Made by a program: the position numbers and the translations under genes. Of a stretch of 64,000 nt of DNA, positions 50,214 through 59,415 are shown piece after piece (positions within the stretch are counted from its first letter, which is position 1; the number at the start of each line of letters is the position of its first letter). The stretch is from the NCBI GenBank assembly GCA_003209195.1, contig QCSF01000002.1:1-64000 (forward strand), given 5' to 3'. The DNA comes from Pelagibacteraceae bacterium AG-470-E16. GTDB lineage: Bacteria > Pseudomonadota > Alphaproteobacteria > Pelagibacterales > Pelagibacteraceae. The notes below the pieces were generated by a model. That model had not been told where the DNA came from. It worked only from the letters and a program-made list of their open reading frames with translations, and did not search any database.

Positions 50214-51039
50214 AAATTTTATTTCTTTTTAAAAATTTTTTGAGTTTGACTAAATTATTATTAAATTTTTTTTTTTGAAAATTTTTTAAAAAAAAATAAT
50301 TTCCAATTTTTTTTTGTTTTGTTTTACTTTTTATAAAATTTAAGGCATCATAGTGTAGTAAACTAGATAATGATACTCCTGAAATATTTGAAGATCTGAT
50401 TACATCGTAAACATGTTTAAAATTACCTGCTCCACCATGTGCAATTATCGGTATCTTTGTAAATTTTGATATTTTTTCATAAAGCTCCAAATCAAACCCA
50501 TTTTGCAAACCTTCACTATTTATACTTGAAATTGTTATTTCCCCGGCTCCAAAATCTTGCAACCTTTTGAACCAATCCACAGGATTTAAGGATGTCATGT
50601 TTCTTCCATTTTCTGTAGAAACATAATACTTATTTTCAAACTTAATACTTTCAATAGAGCAATTAATAGTCGATGAACCAAATCTTTTTACAGCTTTTTT
50701 TAAAAAACTCAAATTTTTAACAATAGCTGAGTTTATAGAAACTTTATCAGCACCAGAATATAAAAACTTTTCTATAGCTTTGATATCCCTAATACCTCCA
50801 CCAACCGTTATAGGTATAAAAATATTTTTAACTGTTTCTGTTATAAACTTAGACAGATTATTAGTTCCATATAGTGAAGCAACTACATCAATATAGGAAA
50901 TCTCATCAGCGCCCTTATCAAAATAACATTTTACAAATGCGGAGGGATCACCTAAAATTCTTAATCCTTCAAAGTTAATTCCTTTTATCAAAAAGCCGTT
51001 TTTAATTTCCAATCTTGGTATAATTCTTATTGGCACCAT
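50200..51039 (-). CDS. HisF-like (beta/alpha)8 protein with both catalytic Asp replaced by Glu
   Basis: The 279-aa TIM barrel follows HisF: IRIIPRLEIKNGFLIKG at 4-20, DEISYIDVVAS, ITVGGGIRDIKAIEKF, SGADKVSINSA, GAGEITISSINSEG and IPIIAHGGAGNFKHVYD. At the positions of the two catalytic aspartates of histidine-pathway HisF (Asp11 and Asp130 in Thermotoga numbering) this protein has Glu11 (PRLEIKN) and Glu130 (CSIESIK). The C-terminal 50 residues are unusually basic. Together with HisH and WbpG it forms the ammonia-delivery triad for amidino-sugar synthesis, so it is unlikely to cyclise the histidine intermediate. Confidence 0.9.
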   Translation of the reverse strand: MVPIRIIPRLEIKNGFLIKGINFEGLRILGDPSAFVKCYFDKGADEISYIDVVASLYGTNNLSKFITETVKNIFIPITVGGGIRDIKAIEKFLYSGADKVSINSAIVKNLSFLKKAVKRFGSSTINCSIESIKFENKYYVSTENGRNMTSLNPVDWFKRLQDFGAGEITISSINSEGLQNGFDLELYEKISKFTKIPIIAHGGAGNFKHVYDVIRSSNISGVSLSSLLHYDALNFIKSKTKQKKIGNYFFLKNFQKKKFNNNLVKLKKFLKRNKICVRL

Positions 51040-51043
51040 TCTT

Positions 51044-51895
51044 TTAATATTCTTCGCCGATGGACCTTAACCAATTTATTGCCTCTCCATCACCTTTTTT
51101 TGCCAATTTCTTGTAATCGGATAATTTTTTTGTTGGTATGTATAATTTTTCTGGTGGATATGTATTGTTTATATATGAAACTAAATAAGGACTATCTTTT
51201 TGATCAAGATTATATTGATAATAATACTTAAATTTTTTATCAGATTTCTTTCTAAAAACATAAGAAATATGTACATTAAACACTTTTGATAAATCCAAAA
51301 TGTCAAATAAATTTTTATCACATGGAACAACTATTTGATTATACTCATCTATATTTATTATATAGCAAGAATGTACAATACTAAGGTTATTTGCAGCAGC
51401 ATAACCCTCAAAAAAACTTTGATCATAATGAAAAAATCCATTACCCTTAAAAACAGCTTGAAATATCCAGATAAAACCGTTCTTTTTACAAAGATTATAA
51501 AGTGTCCTATAAGACTCTCCTACATTAAAAACATGTTCATTATTTCCAAAGTCAATTACTAAATCAAATTTTTTTAAATATTGTCTGTCTGTCATTGGAT
51601 AATTTAAATCGAAATAAATACTATTTTGAGATTTATTAATATCAAATGATTTGTAATTTTTAATACCCATATCATTCCAAAAGTTTTTGGTTGAAATTCT
51701 TTTACCTTTAGGAAATTTCTTTAAAATATTATATTTTTTTTCATTAAACTTTACTCCAGCTTGGTTAAATGAATTTTTCATTTTATCAAAATGAATTCTT
51801 ATTTCTTTAGATCCCATATCAACAACACTTTCAATTTTACTAAATTTTCTATTTTTGAATAATTCTAAAGCAATATTTAAAAGACCAATTTTCAT
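51044..51895 (-). CDS. Methyltransferase-like protein of unknown specificity
   Basis: The 283-aa protein (ATG 51895; a TTG at 51997 would overlap the PtmE gene) shows IESVVDMGSKEIRIHF (a degenerate SAM motif I), KSFDINKSQNSIYFDLNYP, FDLVIDFGNNEHVFNVGESYRTLYNLCKKNGF and GNGFFHYDQSFFEGYAAANNL. The N-E-H-V and H-Y-D-Q blocks resemble motifs IV and post-IV of class I methyltransferases found in glycan and secondary-metabolite loci. The C-terminus GDGEAINWLRSIGEEY is unusual. Motif I lacks the usual GxGxG, so catalytic activity is not certain. It lies 4 bp from the HisF-like gene. Confidence 0.68.
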   Translation of the reverse strand: MKIGLLNIALELFKNRKFSKIESVVDMGSKEIRIHFDKMKNSFNQAGVKFNEKKYNILKKFPKGKRISTKNFWNDMGIKNYKSFDINKSQNSIYFDLNYPMTDRQYLKKFDLVIDFGNNEHVFNVGESYRTLYNLCKKNGFIWIFQAVFKGNGFFHYDQSFFEGYAAANNLSIVHSCYIINIDEYNQIVVPCDKNLFDILDLSKVFNVHISYVFRKKSDKKFKYYYQYNLDQKDSPYLVSYINNTYPPEKLYIPTKKLSDYKKLAKKGDGEAINWLRSIGEEY

Positions 51896-51899
51896 TTTT

Positions 51900-52982
51900 T
51901 TATATGATTTTTTTACTATTAGGTAAAAATATTTTATTTTTAATTTTATTATAATCTTCCCAATTACCAGCGTCAAACCAAGATGGTTTTTGGACAAGAA
52001 AAGTATTTATTAAAATTTCCTTTTTTTTTAATATTTGAATCAAATCTAAAATTGTAAAATATTTTTTAGGAATAATGCTTAATATTTCTCTAGATATTAC
52101 ATATATTCCAACATTAAAAAGATAACTGTACTTTGGTTTTTCTTCAATTTCTAGCAAGAATTTTTTCTTATTATCCAAAACACAATGACCATATTTTGAT
52201 TTTGTAGTATTTTTGGAAATTACTACAGTACATTTTGAATTAGAAGAATTATGATTGTCGATTAATTTATTTATATCAAAATCGAAATACGTATCACAAT
52301 TAGTAATTAAAAAATCGTTTCTATTTTTTTTTAGTTTAGATAGAGCACCAAGAGGGCCTAATGGTTTATTTTCCTCAATAAACTTAATGCCTTTGATTTT
52401 TTTTTGCTCAAAAAAGCTTTTAAGAATAAAGTCATTTTTATTAATTGATATGTAAATTTTATAAAAACCATTTTTTCTCAAATTTTCGATAATTAATTCA
52501 ATTATAGGTTTACCATTAAGTGGGATCAATGATTTTGGTAAAACATTTGTGAAAGGCTTCAGTCGACTACCTACACCTCCGGCCATTATAATGGCTGAAA
52601 AATTTTTTTTATTTTTTGTTCTGACATTAATGAATCTCTTAATATTGGACTTCATTACAACGTCAATTAGATTAAAACTTTTATTTAGAACGGGTATTAA
52701 ATCTATACCGTTGTTCATTTTTTTTTCTATTTCAAATGATGAGTATCTATCTTTATTAATATAATAAGCCTTCTTATTATAAACATCTGTAATCTTATTA
52801 TGAAGTGTGTACCCATCTAATATTTTTTTTCTAATATCACCGTCGGAGCAGGTACCTAGAAAATTGTTTTTACTATCGGTTACAATTAAGCACCTAGTTC
52901 CAGAAATTTTTAATTTTTTCAAAGCAAATTTTATAGCACTTTTTTCATTGATTATAATTTTTTTTAAATTTTTAGAAATCAT
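51900..52982 (-). CDS. ptmE: PtmE-like sugar-1-phosphate nucleotidyltransferase with N-terminal CBS pair
   Basis: Residues 1-112 form two CBS motifs (FLGTCSDGDIRRKILDG at 41-57, with the IDLIPVLN end). Residues about 127-360 are a nucleotidyltransferase: FSAIIMAGGVGSRLKPFT, LPKSLIPLNGKPIIEL, FLITNCDTYFDFDIN (metal Asp) and EIEEKPKYSYLFNVGIYVIS. In Campylobacter the legionaminic-acid enzyme PtmE, a GTP:glucosamine-1-phosphate guanylyltransferase, has this same layout. Its position before NeuC/NeuB-like genes supports a role in making the GDP-linked starting sugar. It starts at ATG 52982, overlapping the deacetylase stop. Confidence 0.87.
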   Translation of the reverse strand: MISKNLKKIIINEKSAIKFALKKLKISGTRCLIVTDSKNNFLGTCSDGDIRKKILDGYTLHNKITDVYNKKAYYINKDRYSSFEIEKKMNNGIDLIPVLNKSFNLIDVVMKSNIKRFINVRTKNKKNFSAIIMAGGVGSRLKPFTNVLPKSLIPLNGKPIIELIIENLRKNGFYKIYISINKNDFILKSFFEQKKIKGIKFIEENKPLGPLGALSKLKKNRNDFLITNCDTYFDFDINKLIDNHNSSNSKCTVVISKNTTKSKYGHCVLDNKKKFLLEIEEKPKYSYLFNVGIYVISREILSIIPKKYFTILDLIQILKKKEILINTFLVQKPSWFDAGNWEDYNKIKNKIFLPNSKKII

Positions 52983-53641
52983 TAAGTATTCTTACTAAAA
53001 TATGTTTCAAAACTTTCAGCAAACATAAAACTAGATTGTGACCCTCTTAATTTAGCCAAAGAGATTACACTATCTATACTACGCGGAAATGGATGCTTTT
53101 TAATTTCTGATTTAAATATTTTTAGAATTTTAATTTTTGTTCTTATTTCATTTGAAATATTTTCAAAATGATTTGGTTTAAAAGAATATTTAAAGTTCAA
53201 ATTTGTTTCTGACAAAATTTCATACGAATAAACTTTTTGTATAAAATCAAATCTAAATGATTTTACGTTACTTAAAAAACATCTAGATACTTTATTATGA
53301 TCAGAATGTATATCGTATTCACATGGATAAAAAACAATATTTGGCTTAGATTTTTTTAATACATTATTAATTTTTGAAATTAATTCATAATCTGGTATTT
53401 GACTCAATGAGGTTGTTGGATAATCAAAATTATAAATTTTATTAAATTTATATAATTTTGATATTTTTGAAATTTCAATATTTCTTCTAATTATTTCTTT
53501 TTTACTATAAAGGCACGTGGTCATTTTTGTAAAAAAAATAATATCAATCTTCCATCCTTTTTTTTTATATTTTATTAATGTTCCGCCACACCCTAGAGTT
53601 TCATCATCGGGATGAGGAGACAAAACTAATATTTTATTCAT
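52982..53641 (-). CDS. PIG-L/LmbE-family deacetylase
   Basis: The 219-aa zinc hydrolase has ILVLSPHPDDETLGCGGTL at 4-22 with His10, Asp12 and Asp13 (metal and general base) and YDIHSDHNKVSRCFL near 112-126 with the second zinc His. YPTTSLSQIPDYELI matches LmbE-like members. Such enzymes remove acetyl groups from GlcNAc-linked substrates. In this operon it is flanked by PtmE-like and formyltransferase genes, so it plausibly frees an amino group that the next enzyme formylates. Start and stop overlap neighbours by one base, indicating coupling. Confidence 0.92.
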   Translation of the reverse strand: MNKILVLSPHPDDETLGCGGTLIKYKKKGWKIDIIFFTKMTTCLYSKKEIIRRNIEISKISKLYKFNKIYNFDYPTTSLSQIPDYELISKINNVLKKSKPNIVFYPCEYDIHSDHNKVSRCFLSNVKSFRFDFIQKVYSYEILSETNLNFKYSFKPNHFENISNEIRTKIKILKIFKSEIKKHPFPRSIDSVISLAKLRGSQSSFMFAESFETYFSKNT

Positions 53642-54531
53642 TACAAATAACTATCATTTATTTTTATTTTTGGTTTAGTTTTTTTTATTAGAATTGAATC
53701 CTTGCCTGTTTTTATTAAAAATTCTCCATTCCGTTTCACTTTTAAAACTTTTCCGGGCTCTAAATTTAGGTCATTATTTTTAACAATTTTTGCGTTTAGA
53801 ACTCTAACTGATTTATTCTTATAAATCATTTGTGCACCAGGATATGGATGAGCCAGAGATTTTATTAAATTTAGGATATTAATTGCATTCATTCTCCAAT
53901 CAATAATCCCATCTTTGAAATTTCTTTTTCTCCAAAAATTACCTTTTGTGATTACATATTTATTTTTATTTAAATTATGAAATTTATTTAATTTTATTTT
54001 TTTCATCAAATTTATTATTTGAATAGACGCAACATTATTTAGCTTCTTATATAAATTTCCTGCATTATCATTTTGGTTGATTGAAACTACTTTTTTGTCT
54101 AATATATATCCAGCATCTGCATGTTTTGTCATAGTAAAAAAACATGAATAACTTTTTTTTAAACCAAGAGCTAACGTCCAAATAATTGGATGTCTTCCGC
54201 GATTGTTTGGAAGGTCTGAGGGATGGTATCCAATTGAAAATTTGTTTGGAATTTTTAATATTTTTTCTGATATAAGCTGTGACCATCCACAACACAAAAT
54301 TAAATCAGGTTTCTTATTTCTGATCCAATTGATAACTGAATTATCATTTATATTTTTTGTTATTAAACAATCAATCTTATATTTAATAGATATTTGTTTT
54401 AAATTATAAAAATCAGAATTAACACTTGATTTTCTTTTTGTTATAATTCCACAGATTTCATATTTTTTTTTTATCAATGACAAAAGTATTTTTTTTGAAA
54501 AAATTACTGATCCAATAAATAATATTTTCAT
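53641..54531 (-). CDS. Formyltransferase-family protein (sugar N-formyltransferase-like)
   Basis: The 296-aa protein has the 10-formyl-THF-transferase fold: KILFIGSVIFSKKILLSLI at the N-terminus, KPDLILCCGWSQLIS, FSIGYHPSDLPNNRGRHPII, and FTMTKHADAGYILDKK, in which His and Asp of the family's catalytic triad (N-x-H...D) are present; the first residue of the triad is Gly in IGYHPS, a common variant outside Met-tRNA formyltransferases. A C-terminal OB-like part follows. It probably formylates an amino-sugar, using the free amine left by the adjacent deacetylase. It is distinct from housekeeping Fmt by context and motif. Confidence 0.88.
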   Translation of the reverse strand: MKILFIGSVIFSKKILLSLIKKKYEICGIITKRKSSVNSDFYNLKQISIKYKIDCLITKNINDNSVINWIRNKKPDLILCCGWSQLISEKILKIPNKFSIGYHPSDLPNNRGRHPIIWTLALGLKKSYSCFFTMTKHADAGYILDKKVVSINQNDNAGNLYKKLNNVASIQIINLMKKIKLNKFHNLNKNKYVITKGNFWRKRNFKDGIIDWRMNAINILNLIKSLAHPYPGAQMIYKNKSVRVLNAKIVKNNDLNLEPGKVLKVKRNGEFLIKTGKDSILIKKTKPKIKINDSYL

Positions 54532-54532
54532 T

Positions 54533-55693
54533 TTAATTATAATCGAAAAACTCTTTATATTTATTGTCTTTGAATATTTTTTTCTTAAAAATTTTTATAA
54601 TTTTTTTTGCGGTATTTCCTCTTCCATAAAAATTATTTCTAAAAGAATTAGTGAAAATTTTTTTTTCATTTTTAATAACCCACCTTAAATTATTTTTTAA
54701 TTTATTATGAGATATTTTTTTTAAATTGATAATATTTGGGTCTTTAATCCTTCCATCTTGTCTACTGCCAATATTTATTATTGGTAATCCTAAAAAAGGT
54801 AATTCAATAATTCCACTTGATGAATTTCCAATTATAGCAGAAGCGAATTTAGCTAAAGATATATAGCGCAAATGTCCTAAGGATTTAAATACGAATATAT
54901 TTTTATATTTTTTTTTGTATTTAAATAATTTATTAATAATTTTGTCACTACCAATATCAATATTGGGAAATGTGAAAATAAGATCAAACTTTTTAAAACT
55001 TATTAAAGATTTAAGCAGTATATTAAATTCTTTTTCTGAAAGTTTCGGATACATAGATAGAGGCTGATAAGTAATTAAAAAAAACGGATTATCCAAGTGA
55101 ATTTTTAAATTCTTTTTAAGTTCATCTTTTTTTAAAAATTTCATTTTTAAGATACCATCAATTGCCAGCGACCCTACATTAAAAATATTTGAGGGATTTT
55201 CCCCCAATTGATTAACTCTTCTCTTATAATTTATATTTGAAACAAAATGATAATTTGACATTTTTGTTATAGAATGACGTATATGATCATCAACTAAATA
55301 TTTAGTTAGTTCCCCGCCATGTAAATGACATATCTTAATACCTTTTAATAATGATGCATAAGCTATTGGAATAAGATCAATCCTATCACCTAGAATAATC
55401 AAATAATCTATTTTTTTTTTTTTAAGATATTTTGAAAATTCAATCTGTAAATTTGATAAACTAACATTCAGTTTTAAAAAATCATCTGATTCAAATTTAC
55501 ATTTTAATTTATCATATTTAATATTATCGTTTTTTACCTCCTTATATGTATAACCATATTTTTTTGAAAAATGAGTTCCTGATAATAACAATGTAAATTT
55601 AATTTTTTCTTTCTTAAACTCAGGAATTAAATACTTTAAAAAACTATAATCACTTCTTGATCCTGAATAAATTAAAATTTTATTTTTTTTCAT
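54533..55693 (-). CDS. legG: UDP/GDP-N-acetyl-hexosamine 2-epimerase, hydrolysing (NeuC/LegG)
   Basis: The 386-aa protein has ILIYSGSRSDYSFLKYLI at the N-terminus (the SGSRSDY/GTRSDY motif of NeuC), YLIILGDRIDLIPIAYAS, ICHLHGGELTKYLVDDHIRHSITKM, FVSNINYKRRVNQLGE, FNVGSLAID, and FASAIIGNSSSGIIELPFLGLPIINIGSRQDGR. These define the hydrolysing 2-epimerase that gives the 6-carbon amino-sugar acceptor for NeuB/LegI. Length is normal. It overlaps the neuB-like gene by 14 bp, indicating an operon. Confidence 0.93.
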   Translation of the reverse strand: MKKNKILIYSGSRSDYSFLKYLIPEFKKEKIKFTLLLSGTHFSKKYGYTYKEVKNDNIKYDKLKCKFESDDFLKLNVSLSNLQIEFSKYLKKKKIDYLIILGDRIDLIPIAYASLLKGIKICHLHGGELTKYLVDDHIRHSITKMSNYHFVSNINYKRRVNQLGENPSNIFNVGSLAIDGILKMKFLKKDELKKNLKIHLDNPFFLITYQPLSMYPKLSEKEFNILLKSLISFKKFDLIFTFPNIDIGSDKIINKLFKYKKKYKNIFVFKSLGHLRYISLAKFASAIIGNSSSGIIELPFLGLPIINIGSRQDGRIKDPNIINLKKISHNKLKNNLRWVIKNEKKIFTNSFRNNFYGRGNTAKKIIKIFKKKIFKDNKYKEFFDYN

Positions 55694-56690
55694 AAAAATA
55701 ATCTCTTAAAATTGGATCACCTTTTCTAATTTTTCGTTTAACTCTTCGCCCAAGAATTTTATACCAATTATTTGCTGGTAAATATGTTTCGGGTCTTTTT
55801 GTACAAATATTGTGAATGTTCAATTTTTCATTTTTGTTAATATTTTTTGATGCAAAAATTGATTTTCTTATAACTTTTTTATTTCTTAATTCTTCATTTG
55901 ATCTCTCAAATCTTTTATTTCCAAAAATAAATTTTGTTTTTTTAAGTGAAAAAACATAAGACTTGAATTCATTAGGTTCCATACTTGAAGAATGATCAGG
56001 CCCTAAAAATTTTTTGCTTAACGTAATATGCTTTTCAACTAAACTTACACCATAAGCTAAACTTATTTGACCTGCTATTTGTCCAACCGTATGATCGGAG
56101 AACCCTAAATCACAATTCAAAAGCTTTAAATCATTTAAAAAATTTAGATTCACTTTATCTAAACTGGTTGGATATAATGACGTGCAATGCATGAGAGTTA
56201 TTCTTTTTTTTTTATTTTTTTTTAAAATTTTTAAAGCAGATTTAATTTCGTCTAATGTTGCCATGCCTGTTGATAAAAAAATTTCTTTAAAATTTTGTGA
56301 AATTTTTTCTAACATAGGAAAATTGGTAATTTCTCCTGATGGAATTTTAACTCTAGATAATCCTAGTTTTTTAAGATTTTGACAACTCTTTATATCAAAC
56401 GGAGAACTTAGAAATTTTATTTTTTTTTTTTTAGAATAATCCAATAATTTTTTCTGCTGATCGAAACTTAATTCATATTTTTTTAATAATTCATATTGTG
56501 TTTTACTGTTATTTTTTTTTTGATACCCAGCAAGCTTCGCTTTTCGGTGTACTAGATCACTTGTTATGTATGATTGAAATTTAACGTAATCGGCTTTTGC
56601 GTTTGATGCATGATCAATTAATTTTTTTGCATATTCTAACCTTCCATTATGATTAACGCCAATTTCGGCAATAATTTTTATTTTAGACAT
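55680..56690 (-). CDS. legI: Nonulosonic-acid synthase (NeuB/LegI)
   Basis: The enzyme condenses phosphoenolpyruvate with a hexosamine to form a 9-carbon ulosonic acid. The 336-aa sequence has IIAEIGVNHNGRLEYAKKLI, ADYVKFQSY, KFLSSPFD, VKIPSGEITNFPMLEKI, FLSTGMATLDEIKSAL, LMHCTSLYPTS, LGFSDHTVGQ, LVEKHITLSKKFLGPDHSSSMEP, and a C-terminal SAF domain KSIFASKNINKNEKL with KRPETYLPANNW. Motif order is complete. It belongs to the legionaminic or sialic-acid type group; the exact product depends on the upstream enzymes. Confidence 0.94.
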   Translation of the reverse strand: MSKIKIIAEIGVNHNGRLEYAKKLIDHASNAKADYVKFQSYITSDLVHRKAKLAGYQKKNNSKTQYELLKKYELSFDQQKKLLDYSKKKKIKFLSSPFDIKSCQNLKKLGLSRVKIPSGEITNFPMLEKISQNFKEIFLSTGMATLDEIKSALKILKKNKKKRITLMHCTSLYPTSLDKVNLNFLNDLKLLNCDLGFSDHTVGQIAGQISLAYGVSLVEKHITLSKKFLGPDHSSSMEPNEFKSYVFSLKKTKFIFGNKRFERSNEELRNKKVIRKSIFASKNINKNEKLNIHNICTKRPETYLPANNWYKILGRRVKRKIRKGDPILRDYFYEKK

Positions 56691-56694
56691 TATT

Positions 56695-57282
56695 TTATAA
56701 ATCGTTTTTTCCTAAAATTACTCTTCCAGCCTGTACTATAGTGAATGGAGGTATTGTAATCTGTTGCTTAATAACTGCACCACTCCCAATAAAACAATTA
56801 TTTCCAATCTTTACACCTCCGTTTATTATGGCGCCTGGCGCAATGTGAACATCATCGCCAATTATACAATCATGCTCAACTATTGCTCCATTGTTAATAA
56901 TTACATTATTACCTAATGAGACGTTAGTATTAACAATTGCATGGTTCATAATTATAGATCCATCACCAATTATCGATGATTTAGATAAATAAGAACTCTT
57001 TGAAACAATTTTTGGTAAATTAAATCTTAAATCTATAAGTTCACTATATATTTTTGATCGTAATCTTAAATTCGTTATTTGTCCTATTCCGATATGAGCT
57101 AATTTAATATTTTTGTTAAATATTTTTATTAAGTTTTTCCTATCATAAAATAGCACTGAGGCAGAAATATCTTTCTTCTCTTTTGTTAAATAATAAGAAA
57201 TTTTATACTTTTTTAAATTATTTATAACCTCTACACATGATTTGGAATGGCCACCAAATCCTACTATTAAAATTTTTTTCAT
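56695..57282 (-). CDS. PglD/NeuD/LegH-type acyltransferase
   Basis: The 195-aa protein combines an N-terminal Rossmann-like segment (ILIVGFGGHSKSCVEVI) with a left-handed beta-helix: GDGSIIMNHAIVNTNVSLGNNVIINNGAIVEHDCIIGDDVHIAPGAIINGGVKIGNNCFIGSGA (given as two halves). The EHDCIIG His and the HIAPGA block are diagnostic of PglD/NeuD. It would transfer acetyl (or another acyl) to the C4 amine of the UDP- or GDP-4-amino-4,6-dideoxy sugar, the LegH step. It lies 4 bp after the aminotransferase gene's end. Confidence 0.9.
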   Translation of the reverse strand: MKKILIVGFGGHSKSCVEVINNLKKYKISYYLTKEKKDISASVLFYDRKNLIKIFNKNIKLAHIGIGQITNLRLRSKIYSELIDLRFNLPKIVSKSSYLSKSSIIGDGSIIMNHAIVNTNVSLGNNVIINNGAIVEHDCIIGDDVHIAPGAIINGGVKIGNNCFIGSGAVIKQQITIPPFTIVQAGRVILGKNDL

Positions 57283-57286
57283 ATAA

Positions 57287-58438
57287 CTAAGAGATATTAT
57301 TAATCTCTTCTATAATGTACTGTAATTCTTTTTTTGTTAAATCATAACCTGAAGGCAAACAAAGAACATTTTTTATTATTTTTTTAGTATCTTGGGTTTT
57401 AAATCTTTGAAAGTTTTTGTTATACGTTTGTAAACTAAGCGGAAACCAAATGGGTCTAGCAATAATATTTCTCCTTTTAAGTTTTGAAATTATATTATTC
57501 AAATTTAGGCTTTTATTTTTAAATCTAACTAAATTTAACCAGAAATTACTAGAATAATTTTTTTGGTCTACTGAAATAAATTCAATTTTTTTATTTTTTG
57601 AAAATTTACTTAAGTAGTATTTATAAATTCCTTTTTTTAATTTTAAGATAGTATTAATTTTTTTAATTTGTCCAATTCCAATAGATGCATTAATGCTTGG
57701 CATAGAATAATTAAATCCAATTTGGTCATGTATAAAATTAATTGGATCTAACTTGCTTTGATTTGCTAAGTGTTTTATGATTTTATATGTTTTCAAATTT
57801 TTTGTTAAAATCATCCCACCGCCACCAGTAGTAATAATTTTATTTACATTAAAAGATAAACAGCCAATGTCACCCACAGTTCCTGAGTGTGTTCTTTTTT
57901 TGTTTTTTAAGTAAAAGCTTCCTAAGCTTTCAGCCGCATCTTCAATAATTTTTATATTTTTTCCTTTTAATATTTTTTTTATTTTAAAAATATTTGGCAA
58001 ATTTCCAAAAACATTTACTACTATCAAAGCTAAAATTTTTTTTTTGGTAATTTTATTATAAGTGTAGCCATTTTTGAAAAAAGTTTTCTCATTTATAAAA
58101 TTTTTGAGTGCATTTTCTGAAATCATGAAATCTGGGTTTATACCCAAAAAAACTGGCTTACAAAAATTATAATGAACTGCATTAACAGTCGATATAAAGC
58201 TTAAATCAGGTATTAAAATTTCTTCTGACTTTTTAGGGTACAGACATGCAATTGATAGTTGCAATGCTGCTGTCCCGTTGATCGTAGCTACAACATATTT
58301 GCTTTTAGTATATTTTTTAATATACTTTTCAAATGTCTTAGTACCTGGGCCAATTGATGAAAGCCAGCCATTGTTGATAGAATATTTTAATTCGTTAAAA
58401 CCTATATATTTTGTGCTTGGTGAATGAAGTCCGATCAT
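57287..58438 (-). CDS. legC: DegT/DnrJ/EryC1 aminotransferase (LegC/PseC-like)
   Basis: This PLP enzyme of 383 aa has IGPGTKTFEKYIKKY at 29-43, VVATINGTAALQLSI at 49-63, ILIPDLSFISTVNAVHYNFCKPVF, KIIEDAAESLGSFY with Asp167, and IGCLSFNVNKIITTGGGGMIL with the PLP Lys200. These are the family blocks for sugar 4-amino or 3-aminotransferases. It would aminate the 4-keto-6-deoxy hexosamine; in C. jejuni this is the LegC step. Start at ATG 58438. It is followed by the acyltransferase and preceded by an epimerase gene with a 4-bp overlap. Confidence 0.92.
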   Translation of the reverse strand: MIGLHSPSTKYIGFNELKYSINNGWLSSIGPGTKTFEKYIKKYTKSKYVVATINGTAALQLSIACLYPKKSEEILIPDLSFISTVNAVHYNFCKPVFLGINPDFMISENALKNFINEKTFFKNGYTYNKITKKKILALIVVNVFGNLPNIFKIKKILKGKNIKIIEDAAESLGSFYLKNKKRTHSGTVGDIGCLSFNVNKIITTGGGGMILTKNLKTYKIIKHLANQSKLDPINFIHDQIGFNYSMPSINASIGIGQIKKINTILKLKKGIYKYYLSKFSKNKKIEFISVDQKNYSSNFWLNLVRFKNKSLNLNNIISKLKRRNIIARPIWFPLSLQTYNKNFQRFKTQDTKKIIKNVLCLPSGYDLTKKELQYIIEEINNIS

Positions 58439-59415
58439 ATTTTTAATCTAAAATTTCCCATTTCAAATAATTTCATCGATTTATTTTTTTCAATAAATTT
58501 TTTTATTTCTATAAAAGCTTGCTTTGTATTCACTGTTGATTTAATTTTTAGCTTTGTTTTTAATTTTGTAAAATCTACTTTGTAATTTCTCTTATCTTTG
58601 GAATAATTTGCAAAATTAACAGAAAATTTCAACTTAAGGTTTTTTTTTATAAGATTTATAATCTGATATTTTGAATAATTTGATCTATTAAAACCACAGT
58701 TAAAAACTTCAAAATTAGTAACTTTATTTCTAGCCTTTATTACTTTATAAATTATGTTAGAAAAGTCTTTTACATGACAATAAGGTCTTATAGTACTTTT
58801 GTCATATATGACTAAGTCTTTTTTTTTAATAGCCTCCAATATAAATTGATTAATAGTTAAATCAAATCGCATTCTACCCTCTGATAATCCATAGGCTGTT
58901 GCAAATCTTAAGATTGTAAATGGCGTAAGTGAAATTTTTTTTAGAGATAATATCAAACTTTCAATTTCTACTTTTGCTTTAGCATACAGTGACAATGGCT
59001 TTAATTTAGCGCTTTCTTTCAACAAAATTCTACTTCTACTTATTCCGTAATTTGAGCATGTGGAAACAAAAATCACTTTTTTGACTATTATTTTTGATAT
59101 TTTTATAATTAATTTTTTCATATCCGAAACATCATTCTGTTTGCTTATCCTAGAATATTTTTTTGAGACTGGATCTCCAACTAATCCTGCTAAAATAACA
59201 ATATAATCAAATGATGATAAAAGATCAGGCGTTAACTCCTTAAAATTTCTAATCATTAAATTTTTATATTTTTTTTTAATTTTTTCTCTTTCGCCATAAT
59301 CTGAATATAATAACAAATCGCATGATTTTACTGTGTAATATAGCTTAAGTTTCTTTTGAACTTCATGGCCAATATAGCCGTTACCACCTATGAGTAACAC
59401 TTTATCTTTCTTCAT
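58435..59415 (-). CDS. NAD-dependent epimerase/dehydratase (extended SDR)
   Basis: The 326-aa protein has VLLIGGNGYIGHEVQKKL at the N-terminus, YIVILAGLVGDPVSKKY, IFVSTCSNYGISR, PLSLYAKAKVEIESLIL with an intact Tyr-x-x-x-Lys, ILRFATAYGLSEGRMR and RPYCHVKDFSNII. It resembles the gene at 14710, whose Lys is missing. Although placed in the legionaminic-acid-like operon, it lacks the TDKAV/FGT-type signatures I associate with the LegB/PseB 4,6-dehydratases, so it may reduce or epimerise a side-branch sugar. Its ATG is coupled to the PtmA-like stop. Confidence 0.85.
   Translation of the reverse strand: MKKDKVLLIGGNGYIGHEVQKKLKLYYTVKSCDLLLYSDYGEREKIKKKYKNLMIRNFKELTPDLLSSFDYIVILAGLVGDPVSKKYSRISKQNDVSDMKKLIIKISKIIVKKVIFVSTCSNYGISRSRILLKESAKLKPLSLYAKAKVEIESLILSLKKISLTPFTILRFATAYGLSEGRMRFDLTINQFILEAIKKKDLVIYDKSTIRPYCHVKDFSNIIYKVIKARNKVTNFEVFNCGFNRSNYSKYQIINLIKKNLKLKFSVNFANYSKDKRNYKVDFTKLKTKLKIKSTVNTKQAFIEIKKFIEKNKSMKLFEMGNFRLKI

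Noticed and set aside
49584-51039. Histidine biosynthesis genes hisH and hisF
   Set aside because: They are embedded with WbpG in a glycan operon and HisF's catalytic Asp pair is Glu, so these are surface-glycan paralogues.
53641-54531. Methionyl-tRNA formyltransferase (fmt)
   Set aside because: Motif IGYHPSDLPNNRGRHP and location between PIG-L deacetylase and LegG point to a sugar formyltransferase rather than the housekeeping enzyme.
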